A stretch of 64,000 nucleotides of DNA. It comes from Troglohyphantes excavatus. Taxonomy: Eukaryota; Arthropoda; Arachnida; Araneae; Linyphiidae. The notes beneath the pieces are model-generated. The model made no database searches and was not told the origin of the DNA. It saw nothing but the letters and a program-made list of their open reading frames with translations. The position numbers and the translations under genes were made by a program. Shown piece by piece: positions 44,291 to 57,198 of the stretch (positions are counted from its first letter, which is position 1; every line of letters begins with the position of its first letter). The stretch is from the NCBI GenBank assembly GCA_963932185.1, contig OZ010678.1:26265173-26329172 (forward strand). The letters run 5' to 3'.

Positions 44291-44526
44291 AGGCAGGTCC
44301 CTACATTTCTTTTATAGTAGTGATAAAGTTAATTTTTATACAACGTTTTTTTTTTCAAATGTAATTTATAAATTTCAATAATTGTTTGTGCAATTAATTT
44401 AGGATTATTATAAACCAAATTACATAAACTCCAACATGAGATTTGAAGCTTGTTTTTATATTGGTATTTGCATCTTTAATAGGTTTCATAAAATGAGATT
44501 GGTGTTTTATTAGAAATTGCAGTTAC

Positions 44527-45667
44527 TGTGAGTACTGTGATATGGATTTGACCAAAGTGACGGGCCGGAGGCCCCATACTTTTTCATCGGAATTGTGCCA
44601 TATGTCGAAATTATTTTGTCTGATTGAAACTGGTAGGCAGTTTAGATAATGGAGGAAGGGTTTGCCAGTCAAAACTGGCTGAGGCTAGTTTCCATGAAAT
44701 GGAAGAGATTTGCATACTATTTTACTTTATTAATTTATTGTATATGGAGTATATGATTTAAAATATTGGTCGCTCGTTATATGAAGGACATAACGGCATA
44801 TGACATGTAAAATGCCGCAAAGGGTCTTATATTTATGTCTTCCTTGAGAATTTCATATTGGATGGAGCTTCTGAAATCTGAGTCGCGTGCTAAGTTATTT
44901 TTATAAAATTTAGTATTAATCTTAGCCATAAAAGTGGCCAAAGAATCAATTTTAAGATCCCTGTGGATTAGGGTGTCACGAACATAACGTTCCGCGTTAA
45001 CCAACTCTCTTAGAATAGAGTTTTGGCAACGCTGGAGGGCGGTGGATTCAGTCTTGTTAAGGGTTGTAAGCACTGGAGAAGCATACGTTAGTATGGGTCG
45101 GATTGTAGATGTGTATATAAGCCTTTTTTTGTTAAGGGGCATTTTAGATTTTCGACCAATTATGGGACGGAGATTTGACATTGCGGCTTTCGCTTTGTTT
45201 TTAACATTTTGAACGTGGTGCTCCCAGTTCAATCTATTGTTTATTGTCAGTCCAAGATACTTAGCTTTGTCTACAATTGGGATAGGCTCGCCAAAGAGAC
45301 TAATAACTGATTTGATGGGACAGGGTTTTTTAATTTTCCTCACCAACAAGATTTTGGATTTTTGTGCATTGATGGCAACTTTCCAGTTTTCACACCAGGT
45401 CTCGATCTCATCTACTTTTTCTTGTAGTTTCTCTACTGCATGGTTTGGATTTAGAGATTTACAGACAACTGCGGTGTCATCGGCATAGAATGCCGTGAGA
45501 CAGTTGTGGTCGGATCGGAATGCAGGAAAGTCCATTGTATAAAACAAGTATAGTAATGGACCGAGGATCGAGCCCTGGGGAACACCAGCTTCAATTTGTC
45601 TACTGGAGGAGATATCATTACCAACTCTGATGTTAAATCTCCTCTTGGTGAGGTAGGATCTTAAGAG
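44527..45667 (-). mobile_element. 5'-truncated jockey-type LINE with 16-bp TSD
   Basis: A 1,141-bp insertion with perfect duplication TAGAAATTGCAGTTAC (44511-44526, 45668-45683). It begins inside the reverse transcriptase gene and keeps the ORF2 C-terminus and a 250-bp 3' UTR. Abrupt 5' truncation with a clean TSD is the signature of target-primed reverse transcription. Confidence 0.9.
44777..45667 (-). CDS. LINE ORF2 fragment: reverse transcriptase palm and C-terminus
   Basis: Open from the insertion's 5' edge (SYLTKRRFNIRVG) to a stop at 44777, about 296 codons without frameshift. Motifs: AGVPQGSILGPLLY (RT motif 4), FYADDTAV (catalytic DD), KAKYLGLTINNRLNWEHHV, then STIRPILTYASPVL in the thumb. 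Endonuclease and the first RT motifs are missing. With no promoter or start it should not make enzyme. The lack of lesions suggests a recent insertion. Confidence 0.9.
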   Translation of the reverse strand, partial: LLRSYLTKRRFNIRVGNDISSSRQIEAGVPQGSILGPLLYLFYTMDFPAFRSDHNCLTAFYADDTAVVCKSLNPNHAVEKLQEKVDEIETWCENWKVAINAQKSKILLVRKIKKPCPIKSVISLFGEPIPIVDKAKYLGLTINNRLNWEHHVQNVKNKAKAAMSNLRPIIGRKSKMPLNKKRLIYTSTIRPILTYASPVLTTLNKTESTALQRCQNSILRELVNAERYVRDTLIHRDLKIDSLATFMAKINTKFYKNNLARDSDFRSSIQYEILKEDINIRPFAAFYMSYAVMSFI

Positions 45668-45683
45668 TAGAAATTGCAGTTAC

Positions 45684-45834
45684 ATAATACAAAAATACTT
45701 AAAATATATAACTATACTAAATTACTGGTACTGTAATAAATACTATATTGCTAGTTTTTTTTATAGTACTAGTTACAAATTTCATAATGAAGTTCGATTA
45801 CAACCAAGGCTAAGTTTTATTTATAATATGTTTC
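45684..45834. other. AT-rich spacer
   Basis: Nothing recognised. Confidence 0.4.
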
Positions 45835-46036
45835 ATTACTACTATTTTAAGTTTGTCAGGTCGCTTTGTTAAGATGGCTTGAACAGAAGCTGATATTAAC
45901 CATATTAAATCACACTGCTCATTTTTGAAAAAGTACGATTAATTAAAATTGAGTACGTCATCGCTTATTTGCGATACAATTGCACTCAAAAATAAACGAG
46001 TATGTAAACCAGTTTTAAATACCTTATTTTACAGTA
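45835..46036 (-). mobile_element. TIR-B copy 8 (partial arm)
   Basis: ACTATTTTAAGTTTGTCAGG through ACCTTATTTTACAGT: the right arm only. Confidence 0.72.
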
Positions 46037-46920
46037 AACTCTTTTAGAGACAGGGAACACGCTACACGCAATTTACAAGTTTGGCCTTTTTCTAACCACT
46101 CGGAGTGTTAAGACAATCTTTTTTCGTTTACAGCGCCCTGATCTGGAATACTTTAATTATAACTGCACATGCTTCAAAATTGTTTTCAGGATACTTGTTG
46201 AACTGAATTTAATTTCCCAGTTGATTTAATCTTACTACCATTAATATTTATTCAATAACCAAACTTCAAAAATCTGATTGTCCCAACATTACCCCTACAC
46301 AACTGAAGAACATGGCGCCAAGGGTTGGGGGGGGGGGGAGGGGAGAAACTAGGCCACTAATTCTCTTTTAATTAAACGAAAGCAAGTTAATTGCCCACCT
46401 TGACACACCCAAAAACAAACAAGAAACGGGTACAAGTTTTATCTTTTTTCCCAAAACAAAAATTTTTCCGGCGCTGATAGTCTGATTAACGACAGAGCTG
46501 GCTTCTGTTCATTATAAGTTTACGACTGCATCCCCCCCCCCCCCCCCCGTTTCGACCAATCAGAGTGAAGGATAATCGATGGAGAATGTTCTGGAAACCC
46601 CGACATTTTTTTTTCTTTTTCGTTTTTCTTGGTGTTGATTTTGAATGAGGAATGAGTTTATTGGGAATTGAGCGGTTCGTTAACATTTCGATTTTGCTTA
46701 CTTTGAGTAATTGTGAAGTTTTTCTGCTCTGTTTCTCAGTCCTGAGGTTGACTGCTTAATTGGGAGAAGCTGAAACATTTGTGATAGATGAATTCTGCGT
46801 AACGGATAAAGTATTTTTTTATTGAATATAAATAATCGGAAAATTTAAATAATTGGGATATTTAAATAACAGAGATAATCAAGTAATCGGGATTTTGGTT
46901 GTTTCGTTATATACATATAA
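46037..46920. other. Unique sequence with G and C homopolymers
   Basis: No gene. A G-rich run lies at 46326-46344 and a C run at 46531-46548; lengths may be unreliable. Confidence 0.45.
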
Positions 46921-46924
46921 TTTT

Positions 46925-47350
46925 AAATTGATTTAATTATTGTTATTAAATCAATTTAAAATTATTATTTAAGTCAATTTAAAATTATTATTTTAAATCA
47001 ATTTAAAATTATTATTTTAAATCAATTTAAAATTATTATTTTAAATCAATTAAAATTATTGTTTAAATTGATTTAATATTATTATTTAAATCAATTTAAA
47101 ATTATTATTTTAAAATTATTATTTTAAAATTATTATTTTAAAATTATTATTTTAAAATTATTATTTTAAAATTGTTATTTTAAAATTATTATTTTAAAAT
47201 TATTATTTTAAAATTGTTATTTTAAAATTATTATTTTAAAATTATTATTTTAAAATTATTATTTTAAAATTATTATTTTAAAATTATTATTTTAAAATTA
47301 TTATTTTAAAATTATTATTTTAAAATTATTATTTTAAATAATTGATTTAA
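46925..47350. repeat. AAATTATTATTTTA minisatellite
   Basis: About 30 units of 14-15 bp, with longer units (ATTTAAATCAATTTAAAATTATT) on the left grading into short ones on the right. Confidence 0.9.
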
Positions 47351-47370
47351 TTATTATTATTATTTTGGAA

Positions 47371-47745
47371 GTTTGTTTGTTTTGCTTTGATTAATTAACG
47401 TCGCACTAGTGCTGAACAGTGAGCTATTGACGACGATTCGGGACTTATCTTGAAGGAAAGACATAGGAACGACGCCTCGCATTTTTGAACCGTGGTCCGA
47501 TTACGAGGACAGCACCTGAGCCGGCATCCGAAGCAACCTCATAGGTGACAGGACATTGGACCTCGATCAGATTTATCGTGTATCAGTTCCGTATACACGA
47601 CAGTATAATTATTTGGATGTTCTGTGCGACTTTCTAGTATCGCCAGATCACTGCTTTTTAACTTTTCTTTGTCAAGTCCACGGCATGGGCTCGAACTAGC
47701 AATCCTCCGATTACCAGCTGAACGCCTTTATCCTCTGGCCAACTG
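47371..47745 (-). mobile_element. SINE-A copy 8 (diverged)
   Basis: GATTAATTAACGTCGCACTAG to CCAACTGGATGTCC; tRNA-like head on the minus strand with A-region GGATAAAGGCG and B box AGTTCGAGCCC. Diverged and without an obvious TSD, so older than the others. Confidence 0.78.
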
Positions 47746-48029
47746 GATGTCCTTTTTTCGAAATAGAGCGATTGTAAAAATTAATAGAAGGAAGCATTAA
47801 AGTATATTTAATATTAAGCTTTGTTGTGTAGAACTAAAACCAATGTATTCAATATCAATTTTCTGTTTCGTATTCAAAATATATTATAATACTTATAAAA
47901 TGATAATATTAAAAAAAAAAATCGTAAACAAATTTAAATCTAGCAATATTATTATTATTTTGATCTTATAACTAAACTAACCCAACCTCAAGTAATCCGT
48001 GTGTGGTTGTGTTTATCTAGATTATAGAT
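47746..48029. other. AT-rich spacer
   Basis: Nothing recognised. Confidence 0.4.
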
Positions 48030-48275
48030 ATTGGGATCGGTCGTCAACATTTTGTCGCCTACCGAAAAAACATAGGTTTGATTAACGCACAGTGTTCCTC
48101 CATCCAAGTCGCGTATATGCTTTTTATAACAATATTTTCCACTTATCAGCGCTTAATTTCCCATCAAACGACACCAATTTAGGTCAATCGTGCTATTTAT
48201 CAAAGAGTTGTAGAGTCGGAATAGACAATCCACCAGCATAACATTGAGTTTCTGTCCTGATCTAAGTAGTTTGTT
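48030..48275. repeat. Dispersed repeat H, copy 1
   Basis: Aligns with 63652-63830 in the same orientation (CGC.TAATTTCC.AT.AAACGA.ACCAA; GTGCTATT; TCGGAAT.GACA). Class unknown. Confidence 0.5.
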
Positions 48276-49370
48276 TTAAATGTGTTGCACGTTAAACAAT
48301 GCATTTGTTGTTATAAGACAAACTTAAAAAAAGTATTTATAGTTAATTATAACAAAATTGTCATAATATCCTTGATTATGTTCATGCAATTTAAATAAAG
48401 TATATTTAAAAATGAGCCTTTCTTTGCGAAAAACAATAATTTTATAGATATTCTCGTGTAAAGTATTTAAAAAAAATGAGCCTTTCTTTGTGAAAAACAT
48501 TAATTTCATAGATATACTCGTGAAATAATTTATAAAAGAATAATTTACAATTCACGATAAATATAAATAATTAGGCAATAAATCAAGCGCCTTACTATCA
48601 ACAAAGCAATTTACTAAGTTTCTAAAGAAAATAAACTGGGCATATCTTTAGAAAACTATCATGCTCAGAAAAAAAAATATTTATTATCATATAAAATAAA
48701 TTTAATAAAATTTATGGTACTCTAGATATTATCTAAGCAAAATTCAATGATAAAAGCCATTTTTGTTCTAATATTTTAAAGGAAAAAAATAATAAGATCG
48801 TTTTTATTACTACCATTCATCTTATTTTCTTACTTATGAAAGGTAATAATTTTTAGGTTTTTGTTCTTTTGGGTTTTGCTTTCTAATAAGGATTAGTTAA
48901 AGTTCGATAACGCCAGAGTTGGAGAAAGTAGTTAAGACACAATCTAACTAAATTTTAATGCGCTTTTCGAAGAGCAACTCCTAGAGAAAGTCTTTTCGAA
49001 CAATTAACTTCTCTCGGACGCGTCTTTTTACAACATTCCTTCCATTAAATAACATTACCTAAATTACTTTTCCTTAGATGGAGAATCTTGAGGATGATGT
49101 GCTCTGGGTTGCGTAAGTTCAAAGAAGCGGTAAGCGAAGTTTCGTGAGAGTTAAATGTTCTTTTACTAAGTACTATGTTAAAATAAACTTCAAAAGAAAG
49201 CATTTGAAGTTCTGGAAATTTACTAAGTAGGTTTATTTTACTAAGGCCAGGTTGTTTCGTTATAGAATGAGCATAATTGTGGAGAATTTTGGTTAAATTA
49301 TTTTACGATCAGGCTAATATAAAAGTGAAATATTTTATTAAATTGATATTGATATATAATAATATAAATT
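48276..49370. other. Unique sequence with a 70-bp tandem duplication
   Basis: 48405-48470 and 48475-48535 share AAAATGAGCCTTTCTTTG and TATAGATAT.CTCGTG. The rest, including 48890-49260, shows no supported frame. Confidence 0.45.
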
Positions 49371-49550
49371 ATAAAAAAAAATATATTTAAAAATAAATCT
49401 CTTTAAAAAAATTTATTTAAAAAAAATCGATTTTAAAAAAAGCTATTTTTAAAAAATCTATTTAAAAAAAAATATTTAAAAAAAATCTATTTTAAAAAAA
49501 TCTATTTTTAAAAATAAATCTGTTTAAAAAAATACATTTAAAAAAAATCT
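49371..49550. repeat. AAAAAATCTATTT-type minisatellite
   Basis: About ten degenerate units of 15-18 bp. Confidence 0.75.
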
Positions 49551-50205
49551 ATACGCTAAAAAGTATAAAATGTTTTTTTAATTTTATGAAAAATTTGAAA
49601 AAGATTAAATTATTTAATATCATTTTTTTCTTATTACAACTTTTTCGAAATCGGCACCAAAATGTAGGTAACTTTTTTGTAAATTGGCACCAACTTCAAG
49701 ATTTTGTAATAAGTATAAAATTGACATTAAATAATTTAATTTTTTTCAAATTGTTCGTAAAGTTAAAAATTATTTTTTACTTTTGATAGTATTTTTTCAA
49801 AGTCAGTTTTCTTTTTCTGTTAAAAAAAATATTATTATTTTCGCTTTTTCGTTTATAATTTAGCAGAGGGCTTCGTCCCCTGTTATTATTCAAATTGTTG
49901 CTCACATATTTCCATGTCTAGGATCCGTTTAATAAATGCCGGATAAACAAAACGATATTATCTTAACAATGCATATTTTAAAACAATCCCTGCTAATAAA
50001 AACCGCAGGGACGAAATGTCATTGTTATACAACTTCTGATAAACAATGAAAAATTTTGAAACAGATAAATTGTTTTAAAAAACTCCGGTTAATCGACATT
50101 TCCGGATATATAACAGCCGGATAACCGATTATTTTTTTACAGATTTTGTTTAAGTGGATTTTTCTCTATCCAACAAAAAAAGAATTTTCGAAATCGGACA
50201 ATACT
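49551..50205. other. AT-rich sequence, CCGGATAACCGA-type words
   Basis: 49920-50140 has several CCGG(T/A)TAA..CCGGATAA words also found at 50225-50260, 50690-50770 and 58810-59050, possibly Tigger/pogo-type remnants. No coding sequence. Confidence 0.4.
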
Positions 50206-50965
50206 TTTTTTCAAACAGTTCGGTTAATTGAGTATTCTGGATAGTTAAATGCCGGATAACCGAATATATTTTTTAATATCTCCCAAATAAAACATTCCCT
50301 AGGCAACAAAAAAAATTGTGCAAATATCTGAATTAGAACCGAAATCCTGCGCGAACATGCATTAAAAAATACTTTAATACATAACAGTCGAATTGATAAC
50401 CTCTCGACTTAGCGCACGATTTGGCGGTAATAATTTTTAATTTCTAGCGGTTTTGTTTTGGAGTTTTGGTTGGCGCGCTGTTCAGTCGGTTAAAACCGAA
50501 AACAGACTTTCAGAAAAATGTGCTAAAAAGTAAAAAATAATTTTTTGAAATTTTTGAATTATTCAATATCAATTTTTTACCTATTCCAAATTTTTGAAAC
50601 GGCGCCAGAATTTCTTTATTCAGCATTGAAAATATTTTGAAATCGGAGAAATTGTTAAAAATATTTCATGTTAATCAATATTTCCGGATTTAAAAGAAAA
50701 AAAATTAAATCGAACAATATTTTTCAAAGGGTCCGGTTAATTCGGGATAGTTAAATGCCGGATAACCGAACATTTTTTTTCAAAAGGTGACCAAATAAGA
50801 CATCCCCCTATCCCAAAAAAAAAAGAATTTTCAAAAAATCTAAATTAGAACAGAAACCTTGCGCGAACATACATGAAAAAATACATAACAATCTAATTGA
50901 TAACCTCTCCCTTTTGGTGCGCGTTTACTGTTTTGGTTGGCGCACTTTTCAGTCAGTTAAAAAAT
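50206..50965. repeat. Direct duplication of about 270 bp, each ending in a 160-bp-satellite-like segment
   Basis: 50210-50490 and 50690-50965 share CGGTTAATT..GGATAGTTAAATGCCGGATA, then CTTGCGCGAACATRCAT, then AATTGATAACCTCTC and a GGTTGGCGC(G/A)C..TTTCAGTC segment. The last part is the reverse complement of the satellite unit at 15172-16490. Confidence 0.7.
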
Positions 50966-51086
50966 AAGGTACTTATAATTAAAAATAAGAATTCTCTTCT
51001 CTGCACTGCACTAGGTTTTCGACAAAGATGTCATCATATGAAGTATTGCGTTTTTATAATATGTGTTAAAGATAATTTCATAACAC
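50966..51086. other. Short spacer
   Basis: Nothing recognised. Confidence 0.4.
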
Positions 51087-52246
51087 ATAATGTAAAAGAA
51101 AGTACTTAAAATGAGTACATGAACGTACTTGTTTTTTAAAGTACAATTGCATCGTAAATGAGCGATGACGTACTCAAATTTAAGTAATCGTACTTTCGCA
51201 AAAATGAGCAGTGTGATTTAATATTGCTAATCTCAGCTTCTGTTCAAGCCATCTTAACAAAGCGACCTAACGCACTTAAAATAGTTGTTCAGAAGATGGT
51301 TTTAAACATGATTTGATGTCGATTGCTTAAATGGAAATTGAGTTCTTACAACTCAATTATCTTACTTCCCATCTTTTTCGAGACACCTTTTTAACTTTAC
51401 TTCTGTTTATAACTTCTGCGCGTCGCCTTGATAGCTTAACGGATAAGCAGTGGCGGCCCGGGGTTTGAAAATGTTAGTGCAGCCGAAATCATGTGAATCC
51501 CCCCCCCCCCCTCCCTTATTTTTCACAACCATACATGAACGGAAATTCTTTATTATTTACTACTCAAATCAAAGTTTCCTTTCACTTTTTACGAAATGAT
51601 AACATGAGAAAAATAGAAAACACTTATTTTTTTAAAATTTAAGCAATCCTACCTTTCTTTTAAACATGCGAATCGGTCAATTTTAATATTAACTTGAACA
51701 ACAAAACAACAGCCGGACCATGTCCTGAAACAACAGCACACAGTAAATTTATCACGAAAACCATTTCCGTTTGGAGATATTCTCGTAAGTTATCGTTTCA
51801 CCTACCCATCCCAGCGTTTCACGGACGAGCCAATTAGCTTATCGAATCTCAAGTGCAGCTAAAACAAGAAAATTCATTTCGGCTGTACCTTCTCACAAAT
51901 GCAGTGCATTAGTATGGGGAGGAATCTCCATACTACGTGGAGGTTGCCATGGCAACGATGCAGCCGATTTCGAATTTCGCTTTTTGGCTGCAGTTTTGAT
52001 TGAATGGAGTTTTTTCCCCCTCCTAAATTGTACATTACGGTAACAGGCTTGCAATTTATCGGAGATTTTGTTTACTACCATAGAATTTTCATTTTCAATT
52101 CTAATCTTCATTTAAGAAAATTAGTAAAATATCTGATTTTAGTTTTAAAATACTGAATTTAGGTGCAGCCCGGCTGTACTTGCTGAAGTGTTCAAAAATG
52201 AGTACATTTTACTTATTTTTCATACCTATCTTTAACAGTGCATTAT
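51087..52246 (+). mobile_element. TIR-B copy 9, interrupted by MITE-D copy 1
   Basis: Left arm 51087-51448 ends inside the tRNA-like segment (TTGATAGCTTAACGGATAAG). The far end, TTCAAAAATGAGTACATTTT..CTTTAACAGTG, resumes at about 52188. The middle of the element was lost, so a deletion accompanied or followed the insertion. Confidence 0.7.
51449..52187. mobile_element. MITE-D copy 1
   Basis: Starts CAGTGGCGGCCCGGGG and ends GCAGCCCGGCTGTACTTGCTG. Internal blocks (GCAGTGCATTAGTATGGGG, GTTGCCATGGCAACGATGCA, ATTTTCAATTCTAATCTTCA) match 63131-63651 in reverse orientation. hAT-like by its CAGTGG start. The minus frame inside is not a recognised protein. Confidence 0.6.
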
Positions 52247-52764
52247 TAAAAATTTAATTCCCAATCGATTTAGATCTATTGGAAACTAAAAAAAATGTGA
52301 ATGTGTTTCATACAAAATAAAAGGTAGAATATAATATCAACACACAATGTATGGTGTTAAATTTTGTCTCGATATAAAGCTAGTCTGTCTTTCAGTTGTC
52401 ACGTAAAAGTATAGAAACATTTTAGACAGCTCTGTCAAAGACTTCAAGTAAACTATTACTACAAAAGCCCAAAAAGGTTCTCAATGGTCTTCCAGAAAAA
52501 TGACTGAAAGTTTTATTTATGTTACTACTTGGATAAAGCGCACTGGAGATATATTTATTTAGGAAATTTTTTCTGTGCGTTGAAATAAAATGTTTTCATG
52601 TCTAAAATAATTCTTGTAAGATTTTATTGAAAAATATTAAATAATATATTGTAAATTTCAATCTACTTAATATTTCTCAATTTATTATTAATTATGATTT
52701 TTTTTAACAAAATACATTTTTAATGCATATATGTGTACTTGATTTTGAAACTATAATAACAGTT
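52247..52764. other. Unique AT-rich sequence
   Basis: No feature recognised. Confidence 0.45.
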
Positions 52765-54190
52765 TTTCACTTTAATGATATCAGTTTTCTTTAACATTAC
52801 TGCATCAATTTGAATTACAACTTGTCACTTTTAACTGATATCCGTTTTCTTTAACATTACTACGTTAGTTTGAATTACAACTTGCTTGTCACTTTAACTG
52901 ATATAAGTTTTCTTTAACATTACTGCATCAATTTGAATTACAACTTGTTACTTTTAACTGATATCAGTTTTCTTTAACATTACTACGTTAATTTGAATTA
53001 CAACTTGCTTGTCACTTTAACTGATATAAGTTTTCTTTAACATTAATGCATCAATTTTAATTACAAATTGTCACTTTTAACTGATATCAGTTTTCTTTAA
53101 CATTACTGGATCAACTTGAATTCCAACTCTTCATTTTAACTGATATCAGTTTTATTTAATATTACTTCACCAATTTGAATTACAACTTGTCAGTTTTACT
53201 GATATAAGTTTTCTTTAACATTACTGCATTAGTTTGAATTACAACTTGTCACTTTTCATTGATATCAGTTTTCTTTAAAATTACTGCGTCAATTTAAATT
53301 GCAACTTTTCAATTTAACTTATATCAGTTTTCTTTAACATTACTGCATCAATATAAATTAACACTTTTAACTTTATGTTATATCAATTTTCTTTAACATT
53401 ACAATATCAATTTGAATTACAACTTTTCACTTTAACTAATATCAGTTTTCTTTTACAATACTGCAATCAATATAAATTACAACTTTTCACTTTAACTGAT
53501 ATCAGTTTTCTTTAACATTACTGGATCAACTTGAATTCCAACTCTTCATTTTAACTGATATCAGTTTTATTTAATATTACTTCATCAATTTGAATTACAA
53601 CTTTTCAGTTTTACTGATATAAGTTTTCTTTAACATTACTGCATTAGTTTGAATTACAACTTGTCACTTTTCATTGATATCAGTTTTCTTTAAAATTACT
53701 GCGTCAATTTGAATTGCAACTTTTCAATTTAACTTATATCAGTTTTCTGTAACATTACTGCATCAATATAAATTAACACTTTTAACTTTATGTTATATCA
53801 ATTTTCTTTAACATTACAATATCAATATAAATTACAACTTTTCACTTTAACTGATATCAGTTTTCTTTATCACTACTGCATAAAGTTGAATTAAAACTTT
53901 TGACTTTAACTGATATACGATTTTTTTTAACATTCAATGAATTAAAACTTTTCACTTTAACTCAGATAAGTTTTTTTACATTCGATGCATCAATTTCAAT
54001 TACAGCTTTTCAATTTAACTGATATCAGTTTTCTTTAACATTACTGCATCGATATTAATTAAAACTTTTACATTTATGCTATATCAATTTTCTTTAACAT
54101 TACTGTATCAAGCTGAATTACAACTTGCTTGTCATTTTAACTGATATCAGTTATATCAGTTTTCTTTAACATTACTGCATCAATTTGAAT
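52765..54190. repeat. 60-bp minisatellite, about 24 units
   Basis: Units of ACATTACTGCATCAATTTGAATTACAACTT..TTTAACTGATATCAGTTTTCTTTA. Two levels of order: alternating units (about 121 bp, with and without GCTTGTC) at the left, and a 415-bp block marked by TTACTGGATCAACTTGAATT at 53103 and 53518. Confidence 0.92.
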
Positions 54191-55545
54191 TATATAAATA
54201 TTTTCAAACAATGATTTTAATATGATGAATTCTCGTTTTGAAATGATTGGTAAATCGCATTAATGTGTATTAAAGATATTCGATATTTTATTGAAATTTG
54301 ACTAATTTCTTTATTTACATGTAAATCGATTAGTTTCATTCAAAATTATATTTAAATAATAAAATGTATCTTTACCTTATTCAGTGTTATTTACTTATGC
54401 TAATTTATTATAAAACATATTAAACTAAAAAAATAAAACATTTTTATCTTTATATTTTGAATAACTTTTCTGATACGGTGAATTAATATCTGCACTGCGA
54501 CTTTGTTTCAGAAATGTTGCCCCACGCTTCTCAAACTAATAGCCAGAGTGAATAAAAATAAATCATTTAAGTTAGGAAACATTTCAGGAAGTTCAAAGAC
54601 GGAATTCTATTCCAAACACCGAAAGAGCACGGGATCATCAGATTCCCCAAACACCATTTATCAACCGATGTAATGTTTTTAAAGAAACGAGGCAAAAAAC
54701 AAAAAAAGTAAACAAACAAAAATTTCATCGTGTATGAGGGGCGGGGAAAACAGCATAATTCCAAAGAAACAAATGTTCCATCAAAGCCTTAATGCAGCGA
54801 ACCCACTTTGGATTCCTCCATTTAATTTTACGTTGCAAACGATGGAAAATACAAGAAAAGTAGTATGCAGCGGGACCCAGTGCATTATCCGCCATTTTGG
54901 ACTCTCGGCCCCAGACTCGTTAGGGGAGCGGGAGTTCGAGGATATAGCGTTATTACCAGTCTCACGCAATGCATCACGGTCTTCGAGAAGAAGGTCTTAA
55001 CCCTAACTCTCGGAAGATTGATGTGATAACGTCTATGCATGAATGTAAAATTCGAACAAGTGTAATAAAATGGCGGGAGGTGAAAGGTATTCAGCGTCAT
55101 TAATTTCGGGAATTCCTCGCGTTTTGGGACTTCCAATTTTCGCGAGGGAGAAGTTTAGTTGGGGGGGGAATTGGTGAAGGATCAATGGATGCGCCATATT
55201 TGAATCATTCAAAGGGCGGAATGCCTGGAATTCCGAGTTCGCTAACTTTGCATTTCAGGCGTTTCACGCGATTCGGATGCGGAATTAAGCCAGTTTGGAA
55301 TATTAACTGAAGGTGCCTTCGATATCCGGACGTTGCATATTTGGAATCGGATGATAAAAGTTTAAGAATATAAATAATTTTTATTTTGTTTGAATAACGA
55401 GTGCAATTCAACGTTATTTAAAGATTATTTAATAAATTTAAAATTATTACATATAAAATTTTTCTGCACTAAAAAATGTCAAAGAGCCCCAAGACCCGTC
55501 CAGACAACACCCTAAAAATACATATACCCTCGAACCTGTTTTTGT
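54191..55545. other. Unique sequence, 54840-55330 less AT-rich
   Basis: Overlapping frames on both strands at 54734-55136, none with a domain I recognise or splice evidence. This is one of the few GC-richer unrepeated stretches and could contain an exon or regulatory element, but nothing specific can be claimed. Confidence 0.35.
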
Positions 55546-56560
55546 GCGGTGGATAGGGACCGCATAAAAAAAAAGTCTCACATAGAAAATAATAGGGACC
55601 GCATAAAAAAAGTCTCACATAGAAAATAACTCAAAACCTTACGAAATAACTAGGAATTGCTTTTTGGATAGGGACCGCATAAAAAAGTCTCACATAGAAA
55701 ATAATAGGGACCGCATAAAAAAGTATCACATAGAAAATAACTCAAAACCTTACAAAATAACTAGGAATTGCTTTTTGGATAGGGACCGCATAAAAAAGTA
55801 TCACATAGAAAATAACTCAAAACCTTACAAAATAACTAGGATTTGCTTTTTGGATAGGGACCGCATAAAAAAAGTCCCACATTGAAAATAACTCAAAACC
55901 TTACAAAATAACTAGGATTTGCTTTTTGGATAGGGACCGCATAAAAAAAGTCCCACATTGAAAATAATAGGACCGCAAAAAAAGTCTCACATAGAAAATA
56001 ACTTAAAACCTTACAAAATAACTAGGAATTGCTTTTTGGATAGGGACCGCATAAAAAAAGTCTCACATAGAAAATAACTCAAAACCTTACAAAATAACTA
56101 GGATTTGCTTTTTGGATAGGGACCGCATAAAAAAAGTCTCACATAGAAAATAACTCAAAACCTTACGAAATAACTAGGAATTGCTTTTTGGATAGGGACC
56201 GCATAAAAAAGTCTCACATATAAAATAATAGGGACCGCATAAAAAAGTATCACATAGAAAATAACTCAAAACCTTACAAAATAACTAGGAATTGCTTTTT
56301 GGATAGGGACCGCATAAAAAAGTATCACATAGAAAATAACTCAAAACCTTACAAAATAACTAGGATTTGCTTTTTGGATAGGGACCGCATAAAAAAAGTC
56401 CCACATTGAAAATAATAGGACCGCAAAAAAAGTCTCACATAGAAAATAACTCAAAACCTTACAAAATAACTAGGAATTGCTTTTTGGATAGGGACCGCAT
56501 AAAAAAAGTCTCACATAGAAAATAACTCAAAACCTTACGAAATAACTAGGAATTGCTTTT
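55546..56560. repeat. 76-bp minisatellite with 37-bp subunits
   Basis: Units of TGGATAGGGACCGCATAAAA..GTCTCACATAGAAAATAACT..AACCTTACAAAATAACTAGG. Some units carry an extra AATAGGGACCGCATAAAAAA subunit. The string ACGAAATAACTAGGAATTGC recurs at about 55642 and 56166, a 524-bp higher-order period. Confidence 0.92.
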
Positions 56561-57180
56561 TTTAAACAAAATCAAGACACGAGGCTTGACAGCTACTTGG
56601 AATCTCACCAAACCTTTTGGAATCTGATTTAGAAAATACAGATGCGAACATTTTTAAATATTTTATTTACATATATACTTATTTTACACATACAAAACTT
56701 TTCAAAACGTATAACCATTATCCTTCGTATTCTGACAATACGCGAACTTGGTTCAAAATCGCTTTCGTCAACTGGAAGATGTTACCTTGCACTCGTTTAG
56801 AGTTGACTTTTTTTCAGTTACCATGTGGTCAGTGATTAGTTTTTGCGACGACTGTTATATCACTAGACGCTTGTATATGTCTCGGTAGCCAAATAATCAA
56901 TTATGTTCCAATTTGATTGAAATTTTCATATACCGCACAAAAAATAGCACAAAAAAGCCGTAAAAAAACAGTTTTGAGTGTACAATAAAATGCATACATT
57001 TTTAAAACTACATGCACAATAAAATGCATACATTTTTAAAACTACATATGTAATAAAATACATATATCATAAGTACAGATATACACAAAATAAACACAAA
57101 GACAAGACGAATGGTTAATAAAGTTCAACAGAACGTCCATTTCATAATTCAACCAATATATTACTTTAACATTTTTCAAA
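56561..57180. other. Unique sequence with a 34-bp tandem repeat
   Basis: 56980-57065 has two and a half copies of AATAAAATGCATACATTTTT..AAACTACAT. No gene. Confidence 0.5.
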
Positions 57181-57198
57181 ATTGTTTGGCAGTATAAA

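Noticed and set aside
52765..54190. CRISPR-like array of regularly spaced repeats
   Set aside because: Both repeat and spacer parts are conserved between units, so it is a 60-bp minisatellite in a eukaryotic genome.
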